Assembly: GCA_025757845.1 (NCBI GenBank)
Contig: CP107211.1
Coordinates: 1,612,001-1,676,000, forward strand
Source of the DNA: Oscillospiraceae bacterium
GTDB taxonomy: Bacteria > Bacillota > Clostridia > Oscillospirales > Ruminococcaceae
DNA length: 64,000 nucleotides
Direction of reading: 5' to 3'
This document shows positions 8,560-18,627 of the stretch, piece by piece. Each line of letters opens with the position of its first letter. Positions within the stretch are counted from its first letter, which is position 1. The position numbers and the translations under genes were made by a program. Under the pieces are notes generated by a model, which saw only the letters and a program-made list of their open reading frames with translations, was not told the origin of the DNA and ran no database searches.

Positions 8560-9045
8560 TTACGGCTCCTTCGTGGCGTCGGCATTGCCGGAGTGGCTCT
8601 CTTCCAGAAAGATCACCAGCACCCAGAGCGCCACGCCTACACACACGCAGATGTCTGCAAAGTTGAACACGGCGAACCGCATGAACAGCAGGTTGATGTA
8701 GTCCACCACTTCGCCGTTGAGCACGCGGTCAATCAGGTTGCCAATGCCGCCGCCCAGCACCAGAATGAGCGCCGCCTGCTGCAGGTATTTGCCCCGGCTG
8801 CGGAAAAACAGCGCGTAGGCTACCAACAGCAGAGCTGCACTGGTTGCAGCAATGAGGAACAGCTGCTTGCCGCTGAGCAGGCTGAACGCCATGCCCTGAT
8901 TGAGCACGAACCGCAGCTCCACCACATGCGGGATGAGCGGCATGGCCCCTACCGGCTGCAGCACATTGGATGCCCACAGCTTGATGAGCTGGTCGATGCC
9001 CACCAGCGCCGCCACCGCGGCCAGATTGAAAAGTACAAATGCCAT
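8560..9045 (-). CDS. lspA: lipoprotein signal peptidase (SPase II)
   Basis: 161 residues with four predicted membrane segments. The two catalytic aspartates lie in GNLIDRVLNGEVVDY and FNFADICV, both intact. It cleaves diacylglyceryl-modified prolipoproteins at the lipobox cysteine in the cytoplasmic membrane. Position after ileS and before an RluD-type gene is the classic Gram-positive order. The C-terminus (EESHSGNADATKEP) is hydrophilic and cytoplasmic. Confidence 0.95.
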   Translation of the reverse strand: MAFVLFNLAAVAALVGIDQLIKLWASNVLQPVGAMPLIPHVVELRFVLNQGMAFSLLSGKQLFLIAATSAALLLVAYALFFRSRGKYLQQAALILVLGGGIGNLIDRVLNGEVVDYINLLFMRFAVFNFADICVCVGVALWVLVIFLEESHSGNADATKEP

Positions 9046-9070
9046 AGGTTACTCCCAAACGATCCGGTAT

Positions 9071-9105
9071 GAAAAAACGGCGCTCCCCGGTATAAGGGAG
9101 CGCCG
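9071..9105 (-). terminator. intrinsic terminator after ileS
   Basis: Stem GGCGCTCCC / GGGAGCGCC at 9079..9104, followed on the minus strand by GTTTTTTC. It separates ileS from lspA, although read-through is possible because no clear promoter is seen before lspA. Confidence 0.8.
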
Positions 9106-9136
9106 CCCTCAAAAACGATCGTGTTTCTGATAAATT

Positions 9137-11934
9137 TTAGGCTTCCACAACGCTGGCGCAGCGTGCGCACAGGGTGGGATGTGCGGCGTGGCTGCCGATG
9201 GTAGCAGAATACTTCCAGCAGCGCTCGCACTTTTCGCCGGTGGCGTGGGCCGCTGCAACGCCCAGGCCTTCGACGGCGCTGGCAGCACCGCCTTCGCCCT
9301 TGACCAGCTCCACCTGGGAGACGATCATCAGGTCGGCCAGCTCATCCATGGGGATGCTGTTCAGCAGATCATAGACGGCATCATTGCAGTACAGGGTAAC
9401 GGCAGCTTCCAGAGAAGCACCGATGATCTTTTCGGCACGGGCCTGCTCCAGCACCTTCTTGACCTCGTCACGCACAGCGATGAGCTGAGCCCACTTGGCC
9501 TTGAAGGCCTCGTCGGCGGCATACTGACCGGCCTTGGGCATGTCCTCGAACACCACATACTTGTTCATGCCCTCGGTCTTAGGCATAAAGTCCCAGATCT
9601 CCTGGCTGGTGAAGCACAGGATGGGGGCAATGATCTTATCCAGAGCCACCAGGATCTTGTACATGGTGGTCTGTGCGGCCTTGCGGGCAGCACCGTTGGT
9701 GCAGTACAGACGGTCCTTGGTGACGTCCAGATAGAAGTTGGACATGGCCACGACACAGAAGTTGTACACCGCATGGTAGACCTTGTTGAAGTCGTACACG
9801 GCGTAGCCTGCGCTGGTGTTGACGATCAGGTCGTCCAGAGCGGCCAGTGCCCAGCGGTCGATCTCCTGCAGCTGATCATCTGCCACACAATCGGTGTTGG
9901 GATCAAAGCCGTCCAGGTTGCCCAGGATGAAGCGGGCGGTGTTGCGGATCTTGCGGTAAGCCTCGCTCAGCTGCTTGAAGATGTTCTTGCCGGCACGCAC
10001 GTCCACGGTGTAGTCGGAAGAAGCCACCCACAGGCGGATGATGTCTGCGCCGTAGTCCTTGATGATCTCGCTGGGCTCCACGCCGTTGCCGGCGCTCTTG
10101 TGCATCTGCTTGCCCTGCTCGTCCACGACCCAGCCGTGGCACAGCACGGACTTGTACGGTGCGCAGCCCTTGGAGGCAACACTGGTCAGCAGGCTGGACT
10201 GGAACCAGCCGCGGAACTGGTCGCCGCCCTCCATATACATGTCGGCCGGGAAGCGCAGCTCGGGGCGCTCTTCCAGCACAGCGGCGTGGGTAGAACCGGA
10301 GTCGAACCACACATCCATGATGTCGGTGTCCTTGGTCCACTCGGAAGCGCCGCACTTCTCGCAGACTTCGCCTGCGGGGATGATCTGCTCGGCCTCGTAC
10401 TTGTACCAGGCATCAGAGCCCTCCTTGCGGAACAGGTCGCTGACCGCCTTGATGGTGGCATCCGTGATGTGGTAGGTGCCGCACTTCTTGCAGTAGAAGG
10501 CCGGGATGGGCACACCCCAGGTACGCTGACGGCTGATGCACCAGTCGTTGCGGTCGCGCACCATGCCGGTCATGCGGTCATGGCCCCAATCGGGCATCCA
10601 GGTGACCGTGTCGATGGCCTTGTACACGTCCTCGCGGAACTTGGCGATGGAGCAGAACCACTGCTCGGTGGCACGGAAGATGATGGGGTGGTGGCAGCGC
10701 CAGCAGTGCGGGTACTGATGCTTGATGTGCAGCTGGCCCATCACGGCACCGGAAGCGGTCAGGTCGGCCAGGATGGTCTTGTTGGCTGCCCAGACACGCT
10801 GACCTGCGTACTTGCCGGCCAGGTCGGTCAGGTAACCGCCATCGTCCACGGGGACGGTGATGGGCACCTGGGGGTACTTCTGGCAGACGTTGAAGTCGTC
10901 CACGCCGTGGCCGCCTGCGGTATGAACGCAGCCGGAACCGCTTTCCAGCGTGACGTGGTCGCCCAGGATGACCCAGCCTTCCTTGGGCAGGTAGACGTGG
11001 TTGTAACGCATCAGCTCGAACTCAGCGCCGCTGACCGGCTCGCCCACGACCTCGTAGTTCTCGATGTGGCAGGCGTCCATGACGCTCTTGACCAGATCGG
11101 TGGCCATGATGTGGTACTCCTCGCCGATCTTGACGAAGGAATATTCAAACTGGCCGTTCAGGCAGATGGCCTCGTTGGCGGGCAGAGTCCAGGTGGTGGT
11201 GGTCCAGATCACAAAGTAGGTCTTGTCCATCGGGATGCCGTGCTTTGCCAGCACACCGTTGGGGTCCTGCGAGACATGGAAACGGACGAAGATGGAATCG
11301 CAGTCGTCCTCACCGTACTCGATCTCAGCCTCAGCCAAAGCGGTGCGGCAGTCCGGGCACCAGTACACGGGCTTCAGGCCCTTGTAGATGTAGCCCTTCT
11401 TGGCCATCTCGCCAAAGATCTCGATCTGGCGTGCCTCAAACTCAGGCTTCAGGGTCAGGTAGGGGTGCTCGAAATCACCGATGACGCCCAGACGCTTGAA
11501 CTGGTCGCTCATGATGTCGATGTGCTCGGTGGCAAACTTTTCGCAGATCTGGCGCAGCTCCAGCTTGGAGATGTCCTTCTTCTTGTCGCCGACGGAGGAC
11601 AGGGCCTTCAGCTCGATGGGCAGGCCGTGGGTATCAAAACCGGGCACATAGGGAGCCTGATAGCCCTCCATGTTCTTGTCACGGATGATGATATCCTTGA
11701 TGATCTTGTTCAGGGCGGTGCCCATGTGGATATTGCCGTTTGCATACGGAGGGCCGTCATGCAGGATGAACTGCGGCTTGCCCTCGTTGTGCTTCATGAG
11801 CTGATTGTACAGGTCGTTGTCGTCCCAATCCTTGAGCATGACCGGCTCCTTTTTGGGCAGACCGGGGCACGCATCTCAAACAGAGTCTTGGGCAGGTTCA
11901 GGGTACTGTCGTACTGAGATTTGTTCTTAGCCAA
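9137..11934 (-). CDS. ileS: isoleucyl-tRNA synthetase, coding frame broken near the N-terminus
   Basis: Charges tRNA-Ile. The HIGH-type motif (PPYANGNIHMGTALN), the KMSKS-type GKQMHKSAGN and the C-terminal zinc finger CERCWKYSATIGSH..CARC are intact over 900 codons from an ATG at 11839. The family start, however, is visible upstream in another frame: TTG at 11934 after GAGGAG encodes (M)AKNKSQYDSTLNLPKTLFEMRA, a typical IleS N-terminus. The frames join at a C-run (GGGG on plus, 11864..11867), and one extra C would restore one ORF. As the gene is essential, either this is a sequencing error or translation restarts at 11839, which has AAGGAG six bases upstream. Confidence 0.9.
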
Positions 11935-11974
11935 TGGTTACACTCTCCTCTATATTTGCTTATGGACACGCGCC

Positions 11975-12799
11975 TTACTCGCTGAACTTGACGCCCTGGA
12001 AGGCATCATAGTCCGGTCCGTCCGGCTTTGCATCCGCAGGAGGATCCAGCTTGAGCTGGCTTTCATCTTTTTCCCAGAAATCCTCACTGCTCTCAGCCGC
12101 CTTGTCGTCCTCGGCATCAGCGGCAGAATCGGTTTCCTTGCCGGCGGTGTCCGGCTCCTGTGCAGGGGCCTCCGCCTCAGGCTGCTGAACGGCTGCCTGA
12201 TCCTCCACGGACTCTTCTGCGGCAGGTTCAGCAGGCTCGTCCGCGGCCTTCTTGTCGGCATCAGCCTTCTCGTCCTTCTGGAACTCCGGCAGACGGCTCA
12301 GGCTCTCCACATGGCTGCGGTACAGGTTGAGCACGTCGGACTTGAAGCGGGTCACTTCCAGCCGCACACGGTCATATTCGCGCTCTTCGGCCAGACGCTT
12401 GTCGTTGGCCTCGCTCTCGATCTCGTCGGCGCGGTCGCTTGCCTTCTGCAGCAGCTCGTTGGCGTCACGGATGATGTCGTCGCCGCGCAGGTTGGCACGG
12501 TGGATGATCTCCTCGGCCTTCTGGTTGGCTTCACGGATGACGTTCTCACCCATGCGCTGCGCATTGATCAGCGCACTCTTGAGCATCTCGCCGTCCGCCT
12601 CATAGCTCTGCAGTTCCCGGTGCAGGCGTTGGTTTTCCGCCGTCAGATCTGCGATCTGCTTGCGGAGCTGCTCCGCCTGCGCATCATCCTGCTGCAGCTG
12701 CTCCTCGATCTTGTCCAGAAAACGGTCTACGTCCTCCGTGCGGTAGCCGCGGAGGTTTTTTTCAAATTGCACGGAGCGGACATCCTGCGGGGTCAGCAT
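11975..12799 (-). CDS. divIVA: DivIVA-family cell-division/polarity protein
   Basis: 274 residues from the ATG at 12799, chosen because GGAGG precedes it. The N-terminal membrane-binding motif (MLTPQDVRSVQFEKNLRGY) is followed by YRTEDVDRFLDKIEEQL and a long coiled coil to about residue 190. The last 80 residues are acidic, Ala/Glu-rich and probably disordered. DivIVA binds curved membrane at septum and poles and recruits division or wall proteins. The neighbours sepF and ylmH support the call. The acidic tail is longer than in Bacillus DivIVA (164 residues), as is common in Clostridia. Confidence 0.9.
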   Translation of the reverse strand: MLTPQDVRSVQFEKNLRGYRTEDVDRFLDKIEEQLQQDDAQAEQLRKQIADLTAENQRLHRELQSYEADGEMLKSALINAQRMGENVIREANQKAEEIIHRANLRGDDIIRDANELLQKASDRADEIESEANDKRLAEEREYDRVRLEVTRFKSDVLNLYRSHVESLSRLPEFQKDEKADADKKAADEPAEPAAEESVEDQAAVQQPEAEAPAQEPDTAGKETDSAADAEDDKAAESSEDFWEKDESQLKLDPPADAKPDGPDYDAFQGVKFSE

Positions 12800-12820
12800 A
12801 ATTCTTTCCTCCAATTGCTT

Positions 12821-13639
12821 TCAATATTGAAAAAATTCAATGATCAATCGTTCCTTTTTGCTCTTTCCGGGCAGAGCCGTCAGAGCAAAGCGCCCCTTGC
12901 CGCGCACCGTGAACACATCGCCCTCGTACACCGGGGCCGACGGCTTTTCCGCCGGCAGATGGTTGATCTCCACCCGGCCTGCGGTGACCAGCTCACTGGC
13001 CTGCCCACGGCTGCAACGCAGCATGGCGGCCAGCACGGCGTCCAGCCGCAGCGACGACACCGTTGCGGTGCATTTCCGGCGCTCTGCCGTCCGGAACTCC
13101 GGCACCTCGTCCGGTGCCAGCAGTCGGGTGGCCAGCTCGGTGCGGCCTGCCTGCAGCAGTTCCTGACAGATCAGCCGGGCTGCCGGTTCCAATGCGAACA
13201 CATAGGCCGTGCCGGGCGCATCCGGCGGCAGAACGATGTCGCCCAGCGCCTCGCGCCGGATCTCCAGCCCCATCAGACTGCCAAGGTAGTCCTTGTGGGC
13301 GGGCAGCACAGCACCGGCCTGTGCACGGCACTGCAGCTGCACACAGCAGATGGGGTTTTCCGGGTAGCTGTACTCCGGTTCCAGACAGAGGATCCGGCGT
13401 TCCGCCTCCGGCCAGCCGCCGTCAAAGCGGAAGCCTTCTTCCAGCCCGGCGCGGCCCAGAGCGGCGCGGGTAAGCTCCTGCTCGCGGTCGCTCAGGAAAC
13501 CGGAATACCGGGCAATGCCGCGGGACTGGGCCGTGCGGGCAAGGTCCTCGATATGCCGCATGAGAAAGCGCTCTTCATCGGTGCGGGCCGGGACAAAGCC
13601 CCGGACTGCATGAACGACCGGATCAATAGAACGCGCCAT
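12821..13639 (-). CDS. ylmH: YlmH-type S4-domain RNA-binding protein
   Basis: 272 residues. The N-terminal two-thirds match the YlmH body, and a C-terminal S4 domain is seen around LRLDAVLAAMLRCSRGQASELV, ending with ALTALPGKSKKERLIIEFFQY. The start at 13639 overlaps sepF by 17 bases and follows CTGGAG. In Bacillus the protein binds stalled 50S subunits and is linked to ribosome rescue; its place in the division cluster is conserved but not explained. The N-terminus could begin slightly upstream, at 13666. Confidence 0.85.
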   Translation of the reverse strand: MARSIDPVVHAVRGFVPARTDEERFLMRHIEDLARTAQSRGIARYSGFLSDREQELTRAALGRAGLEEGFRFDGGWPEAERRILCLEPEYSYPENPICCVQLQCRAQAGAVLPAHKDYLGSLMGLEIRREALGDIVLPPDAPGTAYVFALEPAARLICQELLQAGRTELATRLLAPDEVPEFRTAERRKCTATVSSLRLDAVLAAMLRCSRGQASELVTAGRVEINHLPAEKPSAPVYEGDVFTVRGKGRFALTALPGKSKKERLIIEFFQY

Positions 13640-14084
13640 TGTTCTCCAGCTCGTCCAGCAGGTCACCCATGATGTCTACGTTGTACGGGGTGATGATGAA
13701 GGTGCTGTTGGCCACACGCTTGATCTGGCCGTTGTTGGCATAGGCCACACCGGACAGGAAGTCCACCAGACGGCGGGACACTTCCTTGTTGGTGGACTCC
13801 AGGTTCAGCACGACGGTGCGCTTGTTGTTCAGATGGTCCGCAATGGTGCTGGCATCCTCAAAGCGCTCCGGCTTGACCAGGACCACCTTGAGCTGGGTGG
13901 TGGCGTGGATGTTGACCACCTTGTTCTTCTTGGCACCCTCGGCCGGCTCTTCGGTCTCGTCATCTGCGCCCAGGCCGACACCGTTGTTGTTGTTCACCAT
14001 CTGGGGGCCGTCGTCAATGTACTGATCCTCGTACTCGTCCTCTGAACCAAACAGGCCCTTCTTGAGGCTATCTACCAAAGACAT
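13623..14084 (-). CDS. sepF: SepF, FtsZ-membrane anchor
   Basis: 153 residues. It has an N-terminal amphipathic segment (MSLVDSLKKGLFG), an acidic linker, and the SepF core from about residue 60 (VLVKPERFEDASTIADHLNNK, then TVVLNLESTNKEVSRRLVDFLSG). It polymerises at the septum and tethers FtsZ to the membrane. It is the first gene of the sepF-ylmH-divIVA-ileS group and has its own promoter at 14161..14189. Confidence 0.93.
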   Translation of the reverse strand: MSLVDSLKKGLFGSEDEYEDQYIDDGPQMVNNNNGVGLGADDETEEPAEGAKKNKVVNIHATTQLKVVLVKPERFEDASTIADHLNNKRTVVLNLESTNKEVSRRLVDFLSGVAYANNGQIKRVANSTFIITPYNVDIMGDLLDELENNGAFY

Positions 14085-14160
14085 AATGATCTGCTCCTTT
14101 CATTCAGGCAGCGCCGGGCTGCCCGGCATACTTTGCAAAAGAATGCAAATAGCTTTTACT

Positions 14161-14189
14161 ATTATCGGATTTTTTGACACGGATGTCAA
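14161..14189 (-). promoter_or_regulatory. sepF promoter with palindrome over the -35 box
   Basis: Minus strand: TTGACA (14184..14189), 17-base spacer, GATAAT (14161..14166). The -35 box is half of a 6-4-6 inverted repeat, TTGACA-CGGA-TGTCAA, at 14174..14189, which could be a regulator site or a coincidence of two opposed -35-like boxes. A GC-rich stem lies in the leader between here and sepF. Confidence 0.6.
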
Positions 14190-14192
14190 TAA

Positions 14193-15516
14193 CTACAAAA
14201 GTTTTCCGTCGTACAAATTTTGTCCGGAAACGATTATTTCGTCATAAAGCCGCACCTGACTCACCGAACCGTCGGTTCCCTTGGGCAAAACGAGGATGTA
14301 ATCGCCGTCGGTCACCAGCGGATGATCGTTGTCCACGGGGTCGATCTTGCAGAAGCGGGCGATGTTGCCGTACTTGACGTACACGCCTGGGATGTAGTTT
14401 TCGCCCTGCGTCTCTGCCTCGGTGCCGTCCTCCTTGAGGTAGTGCACCGCCGACGCCGGGATGCGCAGGCCGGTGCTCTCCCCCACCGAGATGCGGGCTG
14501 CTGCGTGGTTCAGGCAGAGCACATCGCCGTTGATGACGTTGCAGGTGAGCACAAAGCGAGCCAGGCCCTGTTCTTCGTCAATGGTCACCTCCGAAAACGG
14601 TGGCCTTGAAGGATCTGTCCGTCTGGCCGGGGAAGCGGATCTGCACACTGGAACTCAGCGGCTTGCCGTTCTGCCCCAGCAGCTTCTGGCCCTGTTCGGC
14701 CGAACACACGCCCACATAGCGCCAGGTGAAGCCGGAAACGATCTTGCCGGCACAACCGTCCAGCGGCAGGGTGGGGTTAGAATCCAGATACGCCTTGAGC
14801 TGAGCCGGGTCCTGTGCAAGGATGTCGTCGGCTCCGGCATTGAGCCGCCCGCTGCTGGACGCCCGGACAAAGTAGCCGGTCTGCGGGGCGGTGATCTGGG
14901 TGGGGTTGCCCAGCTGGGCCTGCACGCTCTGGGCCTGCTGGGTCAGAGCCGTGACCTGATCGGTAAAGTTGGCGGAATCGCCGGTGGCGATCCAGAGCTT
15001 GTTCTGGGCCAGCAGGTAGGCGTTGGCACCGCTGCTCACCTCGTCGTATGCTCCGGCATCCAGCTCGTCCATCATGTCATAAAGGGCCGCCGAGCGCTCC
15101 CGCAGCAGGGCGTCCAGCTGCAGGGAGGTGGTGTTCTGGGAGCGCTGCAACAGGTCGATCTGCTCGGTCAGCTGGGTGAGCTGCTGGCGCAGCACCGCCT
15201 GGGAAGCATCGCTGTAGATTTCCGCCACAGCCGTCCCGGCCGAGACGCGCTCGCCGTCGGCCGCGAGATATCCCAGCGTGCCGCTGCCGGAAACATATAC
15301 CTCATCAAACAGCAGCACACCGTCGGCCTCCACGTTGTCCGACACGGTGGCCGGCAGTGCGGTCTCATATACATTCTGCGGGAAGAGGATGTGCAGGGCC
15401 TGATATCCCACATAACATGCAGCCAGCAGCAAAAATGCCGCCAGTACCCCGGCCAGCACTGCCAGCGGGTGCGGCTCCCTGCGGTCCCTCCGGCTTTTTT
15501 CTGCCCGATCGGCCAT
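14193..15516 (-). CDS. HlyD-like membrane-fusion/adaptor protein, frameshifted
   Basis: The N-terminal part (14578..15516) has a basic start, one membrane segment (PLAVLAGVLAAFLLLAACYVGYQA), a biotinyl/HlyD-like half (YLAADGERVSAGTAVAEIYS) and a central coiled coil. It then leaves frame as KATVFGGDH-stop. The rest (SEVTIDEEQGLARFVLTCNV, ending YDGKLL) continues in the +1 frame to 14193. The break is at an AAAA run on plus (14594..14597); removing one base restores one protein of about 440 residues. Adaptors of this type join transporters, but no transporter gene is adjacent. This may be a true pseudogene or an indel error. Confidence 0.7.
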
Positions 15517-15522
15517 TATCCA

Positions 15523-16467
15523 TCATCCTTTCGACAAAAATTCCTGTACGGTACGGCAGGCACACTGCCGCACCTCCGGCGCCCCGGCATCCAGCCAGAC
15601 CACGCCGTCCATGTGGCGGAACCAGGTCAGCTGCCGCTTGGCGTAGTTGCGGGAGGCCTGTTTGAGCTTGTCCGCGCAGGCTTCCAGCGAGGCCGTCTGC
15701 TCAAAATACGGGAAGAACTCCTTGTAGCCGATGGCCTGCGCCGCGGTGCGGAAACGGCTGCGGTTGTTCCAGACCAGCTCTGCCTCCGCCAGCAGACCGG
15801 CATCCAGCATTTTGTCCACCCGCAGGTCGATGCGGCGGTACAGCGCCGCCCGGTCCGGGAAATCCAGCCCTAAGATCAGGCTGCGGTAGGGGCGTTCCGG
15901 CGGCAGGGATGCCGCCTTGTGTTCGCTGAGCTTTTTGCCGGTGGCGCGGTAATGTTCCAGCGCCCGCAGCACCCGCACCTGATTGTTGGGGTGGATGACA
16001 GCCGCCGCTTCCGGGTCCACCTGCTGCAGCTCGGCGTAAAGGGCGGCACCGCCCTTTTGGGCCAGCTCTTCTGCCAGCTGCTCCCGCAGACCGGCCGGTG
16101 CTTTTTCTTCGGTAAAGCGCACACCGTACAGAAAGCTCTGTACATATAAACCGGTGCCGCCCACCAGAATGGGCAGATGCCCCCGGCCCGCGATCTCCTG
16201 CTCCAGGCGGCCCGCCATGGCAGTGAAATCTGCCACGCTGAATGGTGCGTCCGGTTCCAGGATGTCCACCCCGTGGTGCGGGATGCCGTGGGTCTCCTCG
16301 GGCGTGACCTTGGCGGTGCCCACATCCAGACCCTTGTAGATCTGCATGGAGTCCGCGCTGATTACTTCGCCCCCGAACTGTTCGGCCAGCGCTACGCCCA
16401 AGGCCGTTTTGCCGGTGGCCGTGGGGCCCACCACTGCCACGACCGGGTGTTTATACGATGCGTCCAA
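15523..16467 (-). CDS. miaA: tRNA dimethylallyltransferase
   Basis: 314 residues. The P-loop GPTATGKTALGVALA at residues 14-28 is followed by the family motif ISADSMQIYKGLDVGTAKV, and the body is intact. It adds a dimethylallyl group to A37 of tRNAs reading UNN codons. MiaB, encoded 5 kb away in the same direction, then methylthiolates the product. The gene overlaps mutL by 17 bases, the usual mutS-mutL-miaA order, and lies six bases before the HlyD-like gene. Confidence 0.95.
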   Translation of the reverse strand: MDASYKHPVVAVVGPTATGKTALGVALAEQFGGEVISADSMQIYKGLDVGTAKVTPEETHGIPHHGVDILEPDAPFSVADFTAMAGRLEQEIAGRGHLPILVGGTGLYVQSFLYGVRFTEEKAPAGLREQLAEELAQKGGAALYAELQQVDPEAAAVIHPNNQVRVLRALEHYRATGKKLSEHKAASLPPERPYRSLILGLDFPDRAALYRRIDLRVDKMLDAGLLAEAELVWNNRSRFRTAAQAIGYKEFFPYFEQTASLEACADKLKQASRNYAKRQLTWFRHMDGVVWLDAGAPEVRQCACRTVQEFLSKG

Positions 16468-18589
16468 ACTGCTTTTCCAGCTCCTTTCGGGTCAACTTGA
16501 GCACGCAGGGGCGGCCGTGAGGGCAGAAGGGCGGCACTTCGCCGGAAAGGATCTTTTCGGCCAGCGCCAGCAGCTCCTGCGGGGAGGACTTGTCCCCCGC
16601 CTTGATGGCCGCACGGCAGGAGATGGAATGCAGCACCCACTCGGTGTGCTCGTTCAGTGCGTCGTGGCCGCCCTTGAGCAGCTTGTTGGCGATCTCAATG
16701 AGCAGGCTTTCGGCGTTCTGCGGTTCCACATCGGCCGGGACCGCCCGCAGCACCACCGTGTTGCCGCCAAAGTCCGCGATCTCCAGCCCTGCGTTTTCCA
16801 GCAGGGGCACATGATCCAGCAGGGCCTGTTTTTCCTCAGCAGACAGGTCAATGGCCGTCGGCTCCAGCAACATCTGACTGGGCACATTGCCGTAGTTGGC
16901 TGCCAGCTTTTCGTACAGCTGGCGCTCATGGGCAGCGTGCTTGTCGATGAGGCACAGTTCGTCGCCGCGCTCGGCCAGGATATAGGTACGGAACACCTCG
17001 CCCACATAGCGCAGCGGCTCCGGGCCGTCGGCGGGGGCAAAGTTCATCTGCTCCGGCTCCACCGGCTCTTCGGCGGCTGCTTCCGGTTCCTCCCGTGCAG
17101 GCTGTACCGGCGCTGCGGGCTTTTCCGGCTCTTTCACTGGAACGGCAGGCTGCGGGTCCCAGGCCGCCATGTGGTTCCAGCCTGCCTGCACTTTTGTCTC
17201 ACCGAAATCCGGTTCCACGTCCAGCTGTGTTTCGCTGGCCGCCGCACGGAAGGGTTCAGCAGGCTTTTCCTGCGGGGCGGCCGGGCTGTGCAGGGTAACA
17301 AAGGGGTCCAGGATGTCAGCATCCACGCTGCTCTGTTTCCAGCGGGGCTGTGCCGCAGCCGTCGGTTTTTCCAGCGCAGCAGGTGCAGATGTCTTCGTTG
17401 CGGGCTTTGCGGGAGCCACCGGGGCCGGAGCGGACTGCGGCGGGAGGGTGCCCGGGTCCGCCTGCCCCGGAATGATGGCAGAAAGCCCTGTAAAGTTGTT
17501 TTTCTTTACGGCGTTTTCCGGTGATTCTCCGTCAAATACTTCGATCTTGGATTTTTCGTTGGTTTTTGTTTCTTCAAAGGTGAAATGCCGCTCGCCGGTG
17601 CCGGGCTGGGCCAGTGCCAGCTTGACGGCATGGTAAACCACATCGAAGATGTCGTTTTCCCGGGCAAAGCGCACCTCGATCTTGGCCGGGTGCACATTCA
17701 CATCCACCAGGTCTGCCGGCATATCCAGCAGCAGGATACCGCCAGGGAACTTGCCCTGCATCATGGTGCCCTTGAACGCCATTTCCATACCGGCCATGAT
17801 GGTGCGGTTGCGGACGTAGCGTCCATTGATGTAAAAATGCTGCATGCTGCGGCTGGCGCGGCAGCTCTTGGGCGGGGTGATGAGACCCCTGATGTGGTAG
17901 ACACCCTCCTGGTTGTCCACTTCCACAAGGTCCCGGCTGAACTCCCGGCCCAACACAGAGTAGGCCGCGCCCCGCAGCTGACCGTCACCGGGGGTGACGT
18001 ACTGCAGTTTGCCTTCCCGGATGAATTTGATGCTCACCTCCGGGTGGCTGAGGGCCACATGGGTGACCGTGTCGGCCACGAAGGTGCCCTCGCTGGAGTC
18101 CTTTTTGAGGAACTTCATACGGGCGGGGGTATTGTAGAACAGATCCTGCACCCGGATGGTGGTGCCCACGGCACGGGCGCCCGGCTCACGGGAGAGCTCT
18201 TCCCCGCCCTCGATGCAGTACACCGTGGCAAATTCGTCCTGCTCGGTGCGGGTGGTCAGCTCCACCCGGGCCACACTGGCAATGGAGGCCAGTGCCTCGC
18301 CGCGGAAGCCCAGTGTATGGATGCTGACAAGGTCGTCCGGCGTCTGGATCTTGCTGGTGGCGTGTCGGATGAAAGCAGTGGAGATGTATTCGGCTTCAAT
18401 GCCGGTGCCGTTGTCGCTGATCTCGATCAGCTTCACGCCGCCGGACTCAATGCTCACGGTGATCTGGCTGGCACCCGCGTCGATGGAGTTTTCCAGCAGC
18501 TCCTTGACAACGGACGCCGGACGTTCAACTACCTCACCGGCTGCGATCAGCTCGGCGGTGTGCTTGTCCAGAACATGGATCACGGCCAT
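16451..18589 (-). CDS. mutL: DNA mismatch repair protein MutL
   Basis: 712 residues. The GHKL ATPase motifs are ELLENSIDAGASQI (with the catalytic Glu), EISDNGTGIEAEYISTAF and HTLGFRGEALASIASVARV. A Pro/Ala-rich linker (about 380-520) leads to the C-terminal dimerisation and endonuclease domain, in which DKHAAHERQLYEKL fits the DQHAAHERxxYE metal-binding motif and a C-terminal CPHGRPCVLKLTRKELEKQF matches the conserved CPHGRP motif. Nicking activity is therefore predicted. It acts with the neighbouring MutS. Confidence 0.95.
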   Translation of the reverse strand: MAVIHVLDKHTAELIAAGEVVERPASVVKELLENSIDAGASQITVSIESGGVKLIEISDNGTGIEAEYISTAFIRHATSKIQTPDDLVSIHTLGFRGEALASIASVARVELTTRTEQDEFATVYCIEGGEELSREPGARAVGTTIRVQDLFYNTPARMKFLKKDSSEGTFVADTVTHVALSHPEVSIKFIREGKLQYVTPGDGQLRGAAYSVLGREFSRDLVEVDNQEGVYHIRGLITPPKSCRASRSMQHFYINGRYVRNRTIMAGMEMAFKGTMMQGKFPGGILLLDMPADLVDVNVHPAKIEVRFARENDIFDVVYHAVKLALAQPGTGERHFTFEETKTNEKSKIEVFDGESPENAVKKNNFTGLSAIIPGQADPGTLPPQSAPAPVAPAKPATKTSAPAALEKPTAAAQPRWKQSSVDADILDPFVTLHSPAAPQEKPAEPFRAAASETQLDVEPDFGETKVQAGWNHMAAWDPQPAVPVKEPEKPAAPVQPAREEPEAAAEEPVEPEQMNFAPADGPEPLRYVGEVFRTYILAERGDELCLIDKHAAHERQLYEKLAANYGNVPSQMLLEPTAIDLSAEEKQALLDHVPLLENAGLEIADFGGNTVVLRAVPADVEPQNAESLLIEIANKLLKGGHDALNEHTEWVLHSISCRAAIKAGDKSSPQELLALAEKILSGEVPPFCPHGRPCVLKLTRKELEKQFGRIV

Positions 18590-18627
18590 GGTCGTTCCCT
18601 CCCTTGTGCGTTTTTATGGAGAACGGG

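Noticed and set aside
14594..14597. programmed frameshift in the HlyD-like gene
   Set aside because: The A/T run lacks a slippery heptamer and following pseudoknot, and other homopolymer breaks in the window make an indel the simpler reading.
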